DNA of 64,000 nucleotides from Oceaniglobus roseus. GTDB lineage: Bacteria > Pseudomonadota > Alphaproteobacteria > Rhodobacterales > Rhodobacteraceae. Within the stretch, counting starts at the first letter, position 1. Every line of letters begins with the position of its first letter. The notes beneath the pieces are model-generated. The model had not been told where the DNA came from. It worked only from the letters and a program-made list of their open reading frames with translations, and ran no database searches. Position numbers and translations under genes: made by a program. This document shows positions 35,301 through 42,938 of this stretch, in pieces. The stretch is taken from assembly GCF_002869745.1 (NCBI RefSeq), contig NZ_PNOS01000009.1:46357-110356 (forward strand), written 5' to 3'.

Positions 35301-35727
35301 CCGCAGGCTGACCGGCGGCGGCAGCTTCGAATCGGTGATCCTCGGCACCCTGGCCGCGGTGGCCACCGGCGCGCAGATGGCGGTCGTGCAAAGCGCGCTC
35401 GACGCGCTGAAGGCGCTGGCCGAGGACGACGGCCGGATCAAGTTGTTCGACCTGTCGACGACGAAGGGCCGGGGGTCGAACTTCCAGATCGCCAGCGCCG
35501 AGGCGGCGGGCGAGGCGGTGTCGATGGCGCTCGGCGCGTTCTCCCTCAGCTTCGAGGACGCGCGCCGCAACATCCTGTTCGTCTCCTGGGGCAGCCAGAC
35601 CGTGGACTACTGGATGTCGGCGGGCAGCCTGCTGCTCAGCCCGTCGATCTTCGCCGACGTCCGCCCGATCCTGCGCGAGAAGCTGGCCGAAAGCCGCAAG
35701 GCGCTGCTGATGGACATCGAGATATGA
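32302..35727 (+). CDS. Multi-domain SGNH hydrolase - caspase-like protease - M15-type metallopeptidase
   Basis: This is a 1141-residue protein without a visible signal peptide. Residues 1-85 are an unassigned helical lead. SGNH hydrolase, about 90-305: SEGDSWF (Ser98), GGGNDL (Asn157), DGLHPT (Asp285, His288). Caspase-like domain, about 350-600: SSHGGRIPDF (His431) and PDTCHSGSM (Cys486), with ACRDDQFAMDG and GAFTQALLDTW. Pro/Ala/Glu-rich linker 645-690. M15-type peptidase, about 705-865: YRAPAYN, SVHMSFHALDF (His804, Asp811) and FTHVDTRG (His848). Residues 920-1141 are an unrecognised domain. Each enzymatic set looks intact. AGGAGCATCCC precedes the ATG, and the papain-like gene lies nine bases upstream. 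A shared conflict, self-processing or cell-wall-attack role is inference. Confidence 0.82.
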   Translation: MAKITVEELMAKMADLGTSESELAPYFVADPDASRAFAPRLVFNPETVEIPLGTEALNRSAAAMNAANWFARLHRKSLFYARLRDGYTGPLIVSEGDSWFQYPLLLKDTIDHLSETYAILSLGAAGDLLQHMADQAEYIGALEETGARILLLSGGGNDLVAGGALAAHLEAFDPDFGPEDYLLPSFDALVAGALEQYGRMFTQVRQRFPHVSILCHGYDYPVPNGDRWLGKPMESRGIRNKALQKHIAQVMMDRFNRGLRRAAGRHPHVTYIDCRGVVGDGRWHDGLHPTNEGYRDVAAKFDREIRRLANLPAATRGGVPLLTAGPFGLKSDLRAAALAAPATVAGGAARGISLHVGLNTVDPVHYDGWDGRLTACEADARAMCALAETEGFETRMLLTAEATRGAVTAAIEEAADGLQPGDMFLMTVSSHGGRIPDFNGDEDETGDDRMDETLCLYDFQLIDDELYMLWGRFRAGVRILMVPDTCHSGSMVRIGRPLAGLTFNIPDTVAAAVTAAATPRAMPLGVEDRVWRKNLEAYRKVSLGLPKTRESDIMNPLISPVHASVLNLGACRDDQFAMDGPAHGAFTQALLDTWQGGAFSGDYAAFRAAIDARIASPAQTPQLFDRLHKAPLFIDDRPFTIQPRAAAAEATAMPSAAIPAARPPVPAAAPQETEEETETSDQLPEAEVQAIFDANARGARPRSGGAAAAWADYADFDLFIRSLGLAHFTSDEFLVLGGSHTSTTSPCAGLNTYPPRALWPNIARTARVLDHLRGRLGRPIAITNAYRAPAYNACLPGTASQSVHMSFHALDFQVSGMAAPEVAMALRWLRDREGLFAGGIGRYNTFTHVDTRGSNATWPPAFRDAPLPESSPVGGPQPQNRAERAAMLQAVELAPAKAPRGKSRSAFAEPVRRDAPLEAPEIGLGQQTAKALVAAAGVVSFTDSLTPAQKEDVLLSTLFAQRAADAKVDPVADRAAWFGIYMDMLSLMGWSRVAQPFEDSRRLTGGGSFESVILGTLAAVATGAQMAVVQSALDALKALAEDDGRIKLFDLSTTKGRGSNFQIASAEAAGEAVSMALGAFSLSFEDARRNILFVSWGSQTVDYWMSAGSLLLSPSIFADVRPILREKLAESRKALLMDIEI

Positions 35728-35772
35728 GGGCGCTCCTCAAGCGGGCGCCGGGCTTCGGCACCCGCGCACCGC

Positions 35773-36543
35773 TCACCCGGCGAGCCAGCCGCCGTCCACC
35801 ATCACGCAGCTGCCGGTCGTGAAGGACGCCGTGTCGCCCGCGAGGAACAGGATCGCCTGCGCCACCTCCTCCGCCCGCCCGAGCCGCCCCATGGGATGGC
35901 GCGCGACCGACCGGGCGCGGGCCGCCGCGGGGTCGGGGCTGCGGGCGAAGCTGCGCGCCAGCAGGGGCGTCTCGATGGCGCCGGGGATCACGGTGTTCAC
36001 GCGGATCCCCTGCTCGGCATGGTCCAGCGCCATGGACCGCGCCAGGCTCATCACCGCGCCCTTCCCCGCGAGGTAGGCGGCGTTCGACCGCCCGCCCGCC
36101 AGCGCCAGCTGCGAGCCGACCATGACGATGGCGCCGCCGCGCTCGGCCATGGCGCGCGCCCCCTGCTGCGCCCAGAGGTAGGTGCCGTCGAGCACGGTGC
36201 CGAGCACCGCGCGCCAGCCGGCGAAGTCGCCGTCGGCCACGCTCTTGCCGTCCGACCAGCCCGCGGCGGTCACGAGGATGTCCATCGGCCCGCACTGCTC
36301 GGCCACGGCGGCGGCGTGGTCGGCGACCACCGCCGGGTCCCCCACGTCGCCCGAAAGCAGCAGCGCCGCCGGGAACTCGCGCGCCAGCGCGGCGAGCGAC
36401 TCCCGCTCGCGGTCCACCAGCGCCAGCCGCGCGCCGCAGGTGGCGAAGAGCCGGGCGGTCGCCAGCCCGATCCCCGAGCCCGCGCCGGTGATGACCGCGA
36501 CCTGACCGGCCAGCGGCGACATGCGTTGGAACGCGGTACTCAT
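35773..36543 (-). CDS. SDR family oxidoreductase
   Basis: This 256-residue classical SDR has VITGAGSGIGLATARLF near residue 18, ILVTAAGWSDG (NNAG replaced by TAAG), the catalytic Tyr and Lys in AAYLAGKGAVMSL, and a C-terminal SCVMVDGGW. The ATG at 36541-36543 follows GAGGGG with seven bases between. Substrate is unknown. It is on the same strand as the MttB-family gene, 154 bases downstream of it, so a shared transcript is possible. Confidence 0.85.
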   Translation of the reverse strand: MSTAFQRMSPLAGQVAVITGAGSGIGLATARLFATCGARLALVDRERESLAALAREFPAALLLSGDVGDPAVVADHAAAVAEQCGPMDILVTAAGWSDGKSVADGDFAGWRAVLGTVLDGTYLWAQQGARAMAERGGAIVMVGSQLALAGGRSNAAYLAGKGAVMSLARSMALDHAEQGIRVNTVIPGAIETPLLARSFARSPDPAAARARSVARHPMGRLGRAEEVAQAILFLAGDTASFTTGSCVMVDGGWLAG

Positions 36544-36697
36544 CTGCAGACCCCTCATCGCGCAGGGCGACCGCACCGGCGGACCGCCCAACCCCATCCC
36601 GACGCCAAAACCCGCACCGCCGCAAGCGGAGACCTTCGGACGGGACCGCTTCCGGCGGCGAGCCGCTGCGCGGGCACCGCGCCCGGCCGCCCGCCGC

Positions 36698-38242
36698 TCA
36701 GGACACCGGCAGGTGGATGCGGAACTGCGCCCGGATCCGCGCATCGGTCGGCGGATCGAACCGGGCGCGCACCGGCATGGCCAGAAGCTCGGCCTTGCGG
36801 CGCGTCGCGTTCTTCAGCAAGTCCGGGCGCTGGCGCTCCTCCCATTCCTTCGGGCTCGTCCGGTCGCCGAGGGCGGGGTAGATGTAATCGGTCTGCATCC
36901 GCGCCAGCGTCTGGTCGGATCCGAGGTAATGCCCCGGCCCGCCGAGACAGGTCGCGCGCATCACCTCGAGCGACAGCGTGTCGTCGTCCACCTCGATCCC
37001 CCGCACGCAGCGCAGCGCCTGGCCGATCAGGTCGTCCCCGAGGATCAGCGATTCCATGCAGAACCCCAGGAGCGAGGCATGCATTCCCGCCGCCTCGTAC
37101 ACCAGGTTGAGCCCCGAGAGCCCCGCCATGACGTTCGAGCACATCTGCTCCCACCCCGCCTGCATGTCCGGCAGCTTGGCATCGGCGATCCCCGCCGCCG
37201 CCCCGCCGGGCAGGCCGTAGAAGCGATGCATCTGCGCGCAGCCCGCCGTCAGCAGCGCCTGCTCGCCGGACCCGCCCGACATCGCGCCGGTGCGCAGGTC
37301 CGACACGAAGGGCCAGGTGCCGAAGATCGCCGGGAACCCCGGGGCGATCGAGTTGACGTAGACGACGCCGGCCAGGCACTCGGCCACCGCCTGCACGATG
37401 GCCCCCGCGATCGGGGCGGGCGCCGTGGCCCCGGCCTGGCCCGCCGAGAGCAGCAGCACCGGCATCCCCCCCGCGATGCAGCGCTCCATCACCATGCAGC
37501 TTTCGGTGGCGAACTTCATCGGCGGCACGACGAAGCAGTTCGAGTTCGACACGAAGGGCCGCGCCCGCCACTCCGCCTCGCCGCCCGCCATCAGGTGCAG
37601 CATGTCGAAGGCCAGCGGCACCGAGGCAAGCTCGAAGAACGAGGTGCCGACATGCTTCGTCGTCCCCGCGCAGCAGGCATAGAGCGTGTTCAGGTCCATC
37701 TCGACATTGTCGGGGATGTCGCGGCAGACCATGGGGCGCTGCACGAAATGGATGTTGTCCAGACGGTCGGCGATCCGCGCCGCGTCGTGCAGATCCTGTA
37801 CGGTCGAGTCGCGATAGCTGCGCCCGTCCACGTCCACCACATGCACCGCCGCGCCCGCGGTGCCGTAGTGCACCCGCGTGCCCGACAGAGCGAGATCATG
37901 TTCGGGGGCGCGGCCATGCAGCGTGATCCCCCGCGCCGCCTTCGCCAGCATGTCCTCGACCAGCGCGGGCGAGAAGCGCAGCCGCCCGTCCTCGCCCAGC
38001 CGCGCCCCCGCCGCGGTCATCGCGGCGATCCCGCTCGGCGGCGCGTCGGCCAGCCCGATCTCGTCGAGGGCGCGCAGCGCGGCGTTGTGGATGCGCAGCA
38101 CTTCGGCCTCGCTCAGGGGGGCGTAGAGCCCGCCGCTCATCCCCGCACGCACCGGGCGCAGGGCCTGGGGCAGGGGGGCGGCGCGGGCGGCCTTCCGGGC
38201 GGTTCGCCCGCCGGCGCGGCGGGTCTGGACGAGTTCGGTCAT
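36698..38242 (-). CDS. Trimethylamine methyltransferase (MttB) family protein, non-pyrrolysine type
   Basis: The 514-residue TIM-barrel protein matches the MttB superfamily: GLYAPLSEAEVLRIHNAAL at the N-terminus, RVHYGTAGAAVHVVD, SIAPGFPAIFGTWPFVSD, GGSGEQALLTAG and GGPGHYLGSDQTL. There is no in-frame amber codon, so it belongs to the non-pyrrolysine branch, whose characterised members demethylate glycine betaine or other quaternary amines with a corrinoid protein as methyl acceptor. No corrinoid protein gene is adjacent. Glycine betaine made by the carnitine operon (4.4-8.3 kb) is a possible but unproven substrate. The ATG at 38240-38242 is chosen over a long basic upstream extension. Confidence 0.87.
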   Translation of the reverse strand: MTELVQTRRAGGRTARKAARAAPLPQALRPVRAGMSGGLYAPLSEAEVLRIHNAALRALDEIGLADAPPSGIAAMTAAGARLGEDGRLRFSPALVEDMLAKAARGITLHGRAPEHDLALSGTRVHYGTAGAAVHVVDVDGRSYRDSTVQDLHDAARIADRLDNIHFVQRPMVCRDIPDNVEMDLNTLYACCAGTTKHVGTSFFELASVPLAFDMLHLMAGGEAEWRARPFVSNSNCFVVPPMKFATESCMVMERCIAGGMPVLLLSAGQAGATAPAPIAGAIVQAVAECLAGVVYVNSIAPGFPAIFGTWPFVSDLRTGAMSGGSGEQALLTAGCAQMHRFYGLPGGAAAGIADAKLPDMQAGWEQMCSNVMAGLSGLNLVYEAAGMHASLLGFCMESLILGDDLIGQALRCVRGIEVDDDTLSLEVMRATCLGGPGHYLGSDQTLARMQTDYIYPALGDRTSPKEWEERQRPDLLKNATRRKAELLAMPVRARFDPPTDARIRAQFRIHLPVS

Positions 38243-38663
38243 GGGGGCGGCTTTCGGATCTGCGGAGAGGCGTGGGAACGGCGGTTGAATTGCAGCGGGC
38301 GCCCTCAGGGACGTCCCCGCGCGGCGCGGCCGCGGCGGGCGCCGATGGTCCGCGCAACGAGGGCGATCCGCCAGTATCCGGCCACGGCACACCTCACATG
38401 ACCCCGGTGATGGCGCCCACGCTGCGGCCCGGCCGGGGCGCGGTCTGTTCCGTTTGCGGCGCGATGTCGGTTTCGGACAGCGGCGGCGATCTGCCGGAAC
38501 GGCGCGCATACCCGGCAAGGGATGGCCCATCGCATCCCCGCGCGCGGTTTCGTGAGCGCCCGGGGGGAACATCCCCCGGGAGAATTCATTAGGTGGGCAC
38601 AGACGCCGCAGTGCAGCGGCGCCAAGACGCTGGATTCACCAGCCAGACGAACGGAGCAGACAC
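38243..38663. other. Intergenic region between divergent mttB-family and outer-membrane protein genes
   Basis: These 421 bases contain no convincing coding sequence. They hold the divergent promoters and two hairpins near the plus-strand gene (38559-38580 and 38604-38621). Nothing else was recognised. Confidence 0.6.
38559..38580 (+). other. Hairpin in the leader of the outer-membrane protein gene
   Basis: CCCGGGGG-GAACAT-CCCCCGGG is an 8-base-pair perfect stem, followed within 24 bases by a second inverted repeat (CGCCGC-AGTGCA-GCGGCG, 38604-38621). They may lie in a structured 5' untranslated leader; an upstream terminator is the alternative. Confidence 0.4.
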
Positions 38664-39269
38664 ATGAAGATCATCGCAACCACCGCCATCCTGTCCGCGG
38701 CTGCCTTCCCGGCCTTTGCCGGCGGCCTGACCCAGCCCCAGCCCGAGCCGGTCATCGCGGCCCCCGTGGCCCCGGCCCCGGTCTACAGCGGCGCCGACTG
38801 GACCGGCGGCTATGTCGGGGCGCAGCTGTCCTATGGCGACCTGAACGCCGACACCGGCGTGGTGGACGACGGCGCCAGCGGCGTGGTCGGCGGCCTGAAC
38901 GCGGGCTACCTCTACGACTTCGGGAAGTTCGTCGTCGGTGGCGAGCTCAGCGCCAATGCGGCGGACCTCGACTTCGACAGCGGCAACGGCTCGATCGACA
39001 GCCTGACCCAGGCGAAGCTGAAGATGGGCTACGACGCCGGGCGCACGCTGCTCTACGGCACCATCGGCGCGGCCTATGCCGACGGCACCATCGGCGGCGT
39101 CGGCGCCAACGACTTCGGCTACGAGGTCGGCGCGGGCATCGACTACATGGTGACGGAGAACGTCTCGGTCGGCGGCGAAGTGACCTACAACCGCTTCGAC
39201 GACTTCGACGGCACCGGCACCGACATCGACGCGACCACGGTCGGCGCGAACGTCGCCTACCACTTCTGA
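38664..39269 (+). CDS. Outer-membrane beta-barrel protein (porin/OmpA-barrel-like)
   Basis: The 201-residue precursor has a clean signal peptide (MKIIATTAILSAAAFPAFA, cleavage before Gly20) and then a Pro/Ala-rich linker. The remainder is alternating hydrophobic strands with Gly/Asp turns, beginning WTGGYVGAQLSYG and ending NVAYHF with the C-terminal Phe that directs BAM-dependent assembly. About eight strands are expected, as in the OmpA/OmpX/Omp25-type small barrels. The first motif GGYVGAQLSY is typical of alphaproteobacterial surface barrels. It is monocistronic, bounded by a perfect 10-base-pair hairpin. Confidence 0.9.
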   Translation: MKIIATTAILSAAAFPAFAGGLTQPQPEPVIAAPVAPAPVYSGADWTGGYVGAQLSYGDLNADTGVVDDGASGVVGGLNAGYLYDFGKFVVGGELSANAADLDFDSGNGSIDSLTQAKLKMGYDAGRTLLYGTIGAAYADGTIGGVGANDFGYEVGAGIDYMVTENVSVGGEVTYNRFDDFDGTGTDIDATTVGANVAYHF

Positions 39270-39277
39270 GAGACGAG

Positions 39278-39301
39278 GGTCCGGGCCGGGAGGCCCGGAC
39301 C
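39278..39301 (+). terminator. Hairpin terminator candidate after the barrel protein gene
   Basis: GGTCCGGGCC-GGGA-GGCCCGGACC is a perfect 10-base-pair stem eight bases past the stop. It lies between two convergent genes and may serve both strands; no T-run is present. Confidence 0.7.
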
Positions 39302-39312
39302 GCGCTGCGGGA

Positions 39313-40704
39313 TCAGGCCTCCCCCCCGACCAGGTCCCGCAGCACCTCCTCCACCGTCATCACGTCCTCGCGGGTGCAGTCGAACTGCCCCACCGAGACG
39401 CGGATCACGAAGCGCCCCGCGTGCCGGGTCTGCGTCAGGTACACCCGCCCGTCATCGTTGATCCGGCGAAGCAGCGCCTCGGTCTCCGCGTCCGAGCGGT
39501 AGCGGAAGGTGAAGAGCGACAGCGCCGGACCGGTCACGATCTCGAACCCCGGAAGCGCCGCCACGGCCTCCGAAAGCTCCCGCGCCCAGGCGACATGGTT
39601 GCGGATCCGCTCTCGCAACCCCTCCAGCCCGTAGGCGCGCAGCGTGAACCACAGTTTCAGCGCCCGGAACCGTCGGCCGAGAGGCACGGTCCAGTCGTTG
39701 TAATCCGTGACCTGCGCCTGCCCGAGCGTCTTCAGGTAGTCCGGCTTCATCGTCAGGGTGCGCAGCTGGTCCGCCGGGTCGGCCAGGACCTGCACCGCGC
39801 AATCGAACTGCGCGCCGAGCCATTTGTGGGGGTTGAACACCACGCTGTCCGCGCCCTCGATGCCCGACCACAGCGACCGGAACTCCGGGCAGATCATCGC
39901 CGAACCCGCCCAGGCGGCATCCACGTGCACCGGCAGCCCGTGCGCCTTCGCCACATCCACGCAGGCCCCGACCGGATCGCAGGCGCCGATCCCCGTGCCG
40001 CCGACGCAGAGCACCACGCCGACCGGCAGGAACCCGGCGCCGATGTCGGACCGGATCGCCGCGTCCAGTGCCTGCGGGTCCATCCCGTGACCCGCGCCGG
40101 TCGCCACCTTCACCAGGTTCTCCTGCCCGATCCCGGCGATCCTGACCGCCTTGTCGACCGAGGAATGGGTCTCGGCGCTGGCATAGAGCCGCAGCCGCCT
40201 CTGCCCCGACAGCCCCGCCGCGTTGCCCTGCCAGTCGAGCGCCGCCTCGCGCATCGCCAGCACCGCCGACAGCGTCGCCGTCGTCGCGCTGTCGTGGATC
40301 GTGCCGGTCCACGTCCCGGGCAACCCGAGGGCCGAGAGCAGCCAGCGGATCATCACCCCCTCGATCTCGGTCGCCGCCGGCGCGGTCTGCCAGAGCATCC
40401 CCTGGCCCGCCATGGCATTGGCCAGCTGTTCCGCCAGCATCGAGGCCGGGGAGGCGTTGGCGGGGAAATAGGCGAAGAAGCGGGGATGCTGCCAGTGGGT
40501 CGTCGCCCCCGGCACGATCGCCTCGAAATCCGTGAAGATCCGCTCCATCGGCTCCGCCTGCTCGGGCGCCGCCGACGGCAGTTGCGCGGCCACCGCTCCC
40601 GGAGTCACCCGCGGCCGCACCGGCCTCTCCCTCAGCCCCGCGTGATACTCCCGCGCCCAGTCCGCCGCCCGCTTCGCCCAGTGATTCAGTTCGTCGTGGT
40701 TCAC
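39313..40704 (-). CDS. PLP-dependent group II decarboxylase (aromatic-L-amino-acid decarboxylase-like)
   Basis: The 463-residue enzyme shows the DDC-type pattern: HWQHPRFFAYFPANASPASML, quoted loosely, followed by the cofactor region VHVDAAWAGSAM and the Schiff-base lysine in FNPHKWLGAQFD. Group II decarboxylases act on aromatic amino acids, glutamate or related compounds; the specificity here is unassigned. The GTG at 40702-40704 follows GGGGGAG. The gene is convergent with the barrel protein gene and preceded by repeat copy B. Confidence 0.88.
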   Translation of the reverse strand: MNHDELNHWAKRAADWAREYHAGLRERPVRPRVTPGAVAAQLPSAAPEQAEPMERIFTDFEAIVPGATTHWQHPRFFAYFPANASPASMLAEQLANAMAGQGMLWQTAPAATEIEGVMIRWLLSALGLPGTWTGTIHDSATTATLSAVLAMREAALDWQGNAAGLSGQRRLRLYASAETHSSVDKAVRIAGIGQENLVKVATGAGHGMDPQALDAAIRSDIGAGFLPVGVVLCVGGTGIGACDPVGACVDVAKAHGLPVHVDAAWAGSAMICPEFRSLWSGIEGADSVVFNPHKWLGAQFDCAVQVLADPADQLRTLTMKPDYLKTLGQAQVTDYNDWTVPLGRRFRALKLWFTLRAYGLEGLRERIRNHVAWARELSEAVAALPGFEIVTGPALSLFTFRYRSDAETEALLRRINDDGRVYLTQTRHAGRFVIRVSVGQFDCTREDVMTVEEVLRDLVGGEA

Positions 40705-40764
40705 GCCACTCCCCCGCCGTTCCCCGTCAAGAAAAACGGGCCCCGGAGTCTTCCCCGGCCCCCC

Positions 40765-40811
40765 TCATCCATGCTTCCTTAAATATCCCGGGGTCCGGGG
40801 CAGAGCCCCGG
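40765..40811 (-). repeat. Dispersed intergenic hairpin/TATTT repeat, copy B
   Basis: On the minus strand this reads as hairpin CCGGGGC-TCT-GCCCCGG, then ACCCCGGGATATTTAAGGAAGCATGGATG, quoted here as two pieces: CCCCGGGATATTT and AAGGAAGCATGG. It lies between the PEP-mutase-family stop and the decarboxylase start, in the same relative position as copies A and C. Confidence 0.55.
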
Positions 40812-40866
40812 TCCCGCACTCTCGACCTTCGCAGGGTTTGCCGCTCGGGGAAGTCCGGTCCCACCC

Positions 40867-41664
40867 TCACCCCAGATACCGGTCCACGTCCTTCCCGCCC
40901 ATGACCTTCATCGCCGCGAACTCCCCCCGCTCGAGGATCGCGCGTCCCGCCTCCTCGATCACCCGGTGGGTCGCGCGGGCCAGCGAGGAGCCGAGCGAGA
41001 TCCGCGCCACCCCGAGCGCCGCCAGCTCCGCGCGGGAAAGCCGCATCATCGGCCCCGCGGCCAGGGCGTTCACCGGGACGGAGACCGCGGCGCAGACCGC
41101 CGCCTGGTCCTCGGCCGTGCCGGGCAGGGGGACATAGACGCAGTCCGCCCCCGCCTCGGCGAAGGCCCTCACCCGCCGGATCGCCTCGGCAAGGTCGTAG
41201 GCGCCGGTCATCACCCCGTCGGCGCGGGCGCAGAGCACGAAGTCCTCGGGCAGCGCCCGCGCGGCCGCGGCGGCGGCGGACACCTTCTCCACCGCCAGCG
41301 CGAGGTCGTAGACGCCGCCCTCCGAGGGCACGTCCTCCAGCGAGATCCCGGCCAGCCCCGCCTCCGCCGCGAGACGGACGATTCCGGCGGCGCTGTCGGC
41401 GGTGTCGCCCCAGCCGTTCTCGAAATCGCCCGAGACCGGGACCGCCACCGCCGCGGCGAGGGCGGCGGCATGGGCCAGCGCCTCGTCCCGGCTGACGCGC
41501 CCGTCGGGGCGGCCCAGGGTGAAGGCATGGGCGGCGGAGGAGGTGCCGATCGCCTCGGCCCCCATCCCCGCGAGCATCTTCGCGCTGCCGAGGTCCCAGG
41601 CGTTCATCAGCACGAACGGGTCGCCCGGCCGGTGCAGCGCGCGGAAGGCGGCGCCGCGGCTCAT
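40867..41664 (-). CDS. Isocitrate lyase/PEP mutase family protein
   Basis: The 265-residue TIM-barrel protein has FVLMNAWDLGSAKMLAGMG, GISLEDVPS and VLCARADGVM, typical of the ICL/PEPM superfamily. The KKCGH motif of true isocitrate lyases is absent. Members include oxaloacetate decarboxylases, 2-methylisocitrate lyase-like and phosphonopyruvate enzymes, and substrate cannot be told here. Its ATG overlaps the stop of the aminotransferase gene (ATGA), so the two are coupled and may handle an amino acid and its keto or dicarboxylate product. Confidence 0.83.
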   Translation of the reverse strand: MSRGAAFRALHRPGDPFVLMNAWDLGSAKMLAGMGAEAIGTSSAAHAFTLGRPDGRVSRDEALAHAAALAAAVAVPVSGDFENGWGDTADSAAGIVRLAAEAGLAGISLEDVPSEGGVYDLALAVEKVSAAAAAARALPEDFVLCARADGVMTGAYDLAEAIRRVRAFAEAGADCVYVPLPGTAEDQAAVCAAVSVPVNALAAGPMMRLSRAELAALGVARISLGSSLARATHRVIEEAGRAILERGEFAAMKVMGGKDVDRYLG

Positions 41665-42830
41665 GCGAGGGTTCCCGCGAACGCCACCAGCGTCTTCAGC
41701 GCGGCGGCGAAGCGGTCGTCGTCCACCGTCATCGCCACGCGGACATGGCCCGCGGCGCAGGTGCCGAAGCTTTCGCCGGGCATCACCGCGATCCGGTGGG
41801 TGTCGAGCAGGCGGTTGGCGAACTCCTCCCCCGACAGCCCCGTGGCGCGGATGTCGAGCATGACGTACATCGCCCCCTTCGAGGGCACCGCGCGCACCGT
41901 GTTCTGCCCGGCCAGCACCGACCGCGCGATGTCGCGGCGGCGGCGGAACGGGGCGGCGACCTTTTCTTCCAGCGCGGCGCCTTCCGAGAACGCGAAGACC
42001 GAGGCCTCCTGGATGTAACCCGGCACGCCGTAGGTGGTGTTGGTGGCGAGGTTAATCAGGTGCTCGATCACCGGCGCGTCGGCGACGATCCAGCCGCAGC
42101 GGCTGCCGGTCATCGCGTGGCTCTTCGACATCGAGCCGATCACCAGCGTCCGCTCGGCCATGCCGGGCAGGGCGCGGGGCGACAGGTGCGCGCCCTCCCA
42201 GACCTGGGTGTCGTAGACCTCGTCCGAGATCAGCCACAGCCCGTGGTCCTGCACCGCCCCCGCGATCCCCTCCAGCGTCGCACGGGTGTAGATCGAGCCG
42301 GTGGGGTTGTTCGGCGTGTTGACGAGCAGGGAACGCGCGCCCCCGGCCACCGCCTCGATATCCGCGCGGCGGGGCTGGAAGTCGTTCTCGGGGTCGGTCT
42401 TCACCGACACGGGGTCCAGCCCGAGCGAGCGCAGGGTGCCGGGGTAGGTGGCATAGTAGGGATCGACGATCAGCGCCCGATCGCCGGGATCGCCGACGGC
42501 GAGGTGGGTGGCGAACAGCGCCGACTGGCCGCCCGGCGTGATCAGCACGTTCTCGGGGCCGGTCTTCACGCCGGTCCGCGCCTCCACCCGCTCGGCCACG
42601 GCGCGGCGCAGGGCGGGGATGCCGGGGACGATGGCGTATCCGGTGGCGCCGCCCCGCGCGGCGCGGCCCATGGCGGCGAGGATCGTCTCGTCGGTGCGGA
42701 TGTCGTGCTCGCCGATGGTCAGCTCGATCACCGGCTCTCCGGCGGCCACCATGGCGCGGGCGCGATAGAACACGTCCCAGCCGTCGCTGCCTTCTGCGAG
42801 GATTCCGGTGATGCGGCGCGACAGTTCCAT
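41661..42830 (-). CDS. Class I PLP-dependent aminotransferase
   Basis: This 389-residue fold-type I aminotransferase has GYAIVPGIPALRRAVAE, the ring-stacking region ITPGGQSALFA, NTPNNPTGSIY (substrate carboxylate Asn), ISDEVYD (Asp contacting the pyridine N) and the cofactor lysine in SMSKSHAMTGSRCGW. The ATG at 42828-42830 follows a perfect AGGAGG. It precedes the ICL/PEPM-family gene with a four-base overlap. Amino-acid specificity is not evident. Confidence 0.88.
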   Translation of the reverse strand: MELSRRITGILAEGSDGWDVFYRARAMVAAGEPVIELTIGEHDIRTDETILAAMGRAARGGATGYAIVPGIPALRRAVAERVEARTGVKTGPENVLITPGGQSALFATHLAVGDPGDRALIVDPYYATYPGTLRSLGLDPVSVKTDPENDFQPRRADIEAVAGGARSLLVNTPNNPTGSIYTRATLEGIAGAVQDHGLWLISDEVYDTQVWEGAHLSPRALPGMAERTLVIGSMSKSHAMTGSRCGWIVADAPVIEHLINLATNTTYGVPGYIQEASVFAFSEGAALEEKVAAPFRRRRDIARSVLAGQNTVRAVPSKGAMYVMLDIRATGLSGEEFANRLLDTHRIAVMPGESFGTCAAGHVRVAMTVDDDRFAAALKTLVAFAGTLA

Positions 42831-42938
42831 GGGACCTCCTGAGACAAGCGCGCGCAGGGGACATGGCGGCCGTGAAAATGTCAAACCCCGGATGCCCGAG
42901 ATCGCGTGATGGCGCCCATCACCGAACGTGAACTCCCC

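Noticed and set aside
32149..35391. A 1080-codon minus-strand frame opposite the triple-hydrolase gene
   Set aside because: The plus strand has intact SGNH, caspase and M15 motifs; the antisense product is low-complexity Arg/Gly/Ala/His-rich.
36698..38242. Pyrrolysine-containing trimethylamine methyltransferase
   Set aside because: The reading frame has no internal amber codon, and no pyl or mttC-type genes are adjacent.
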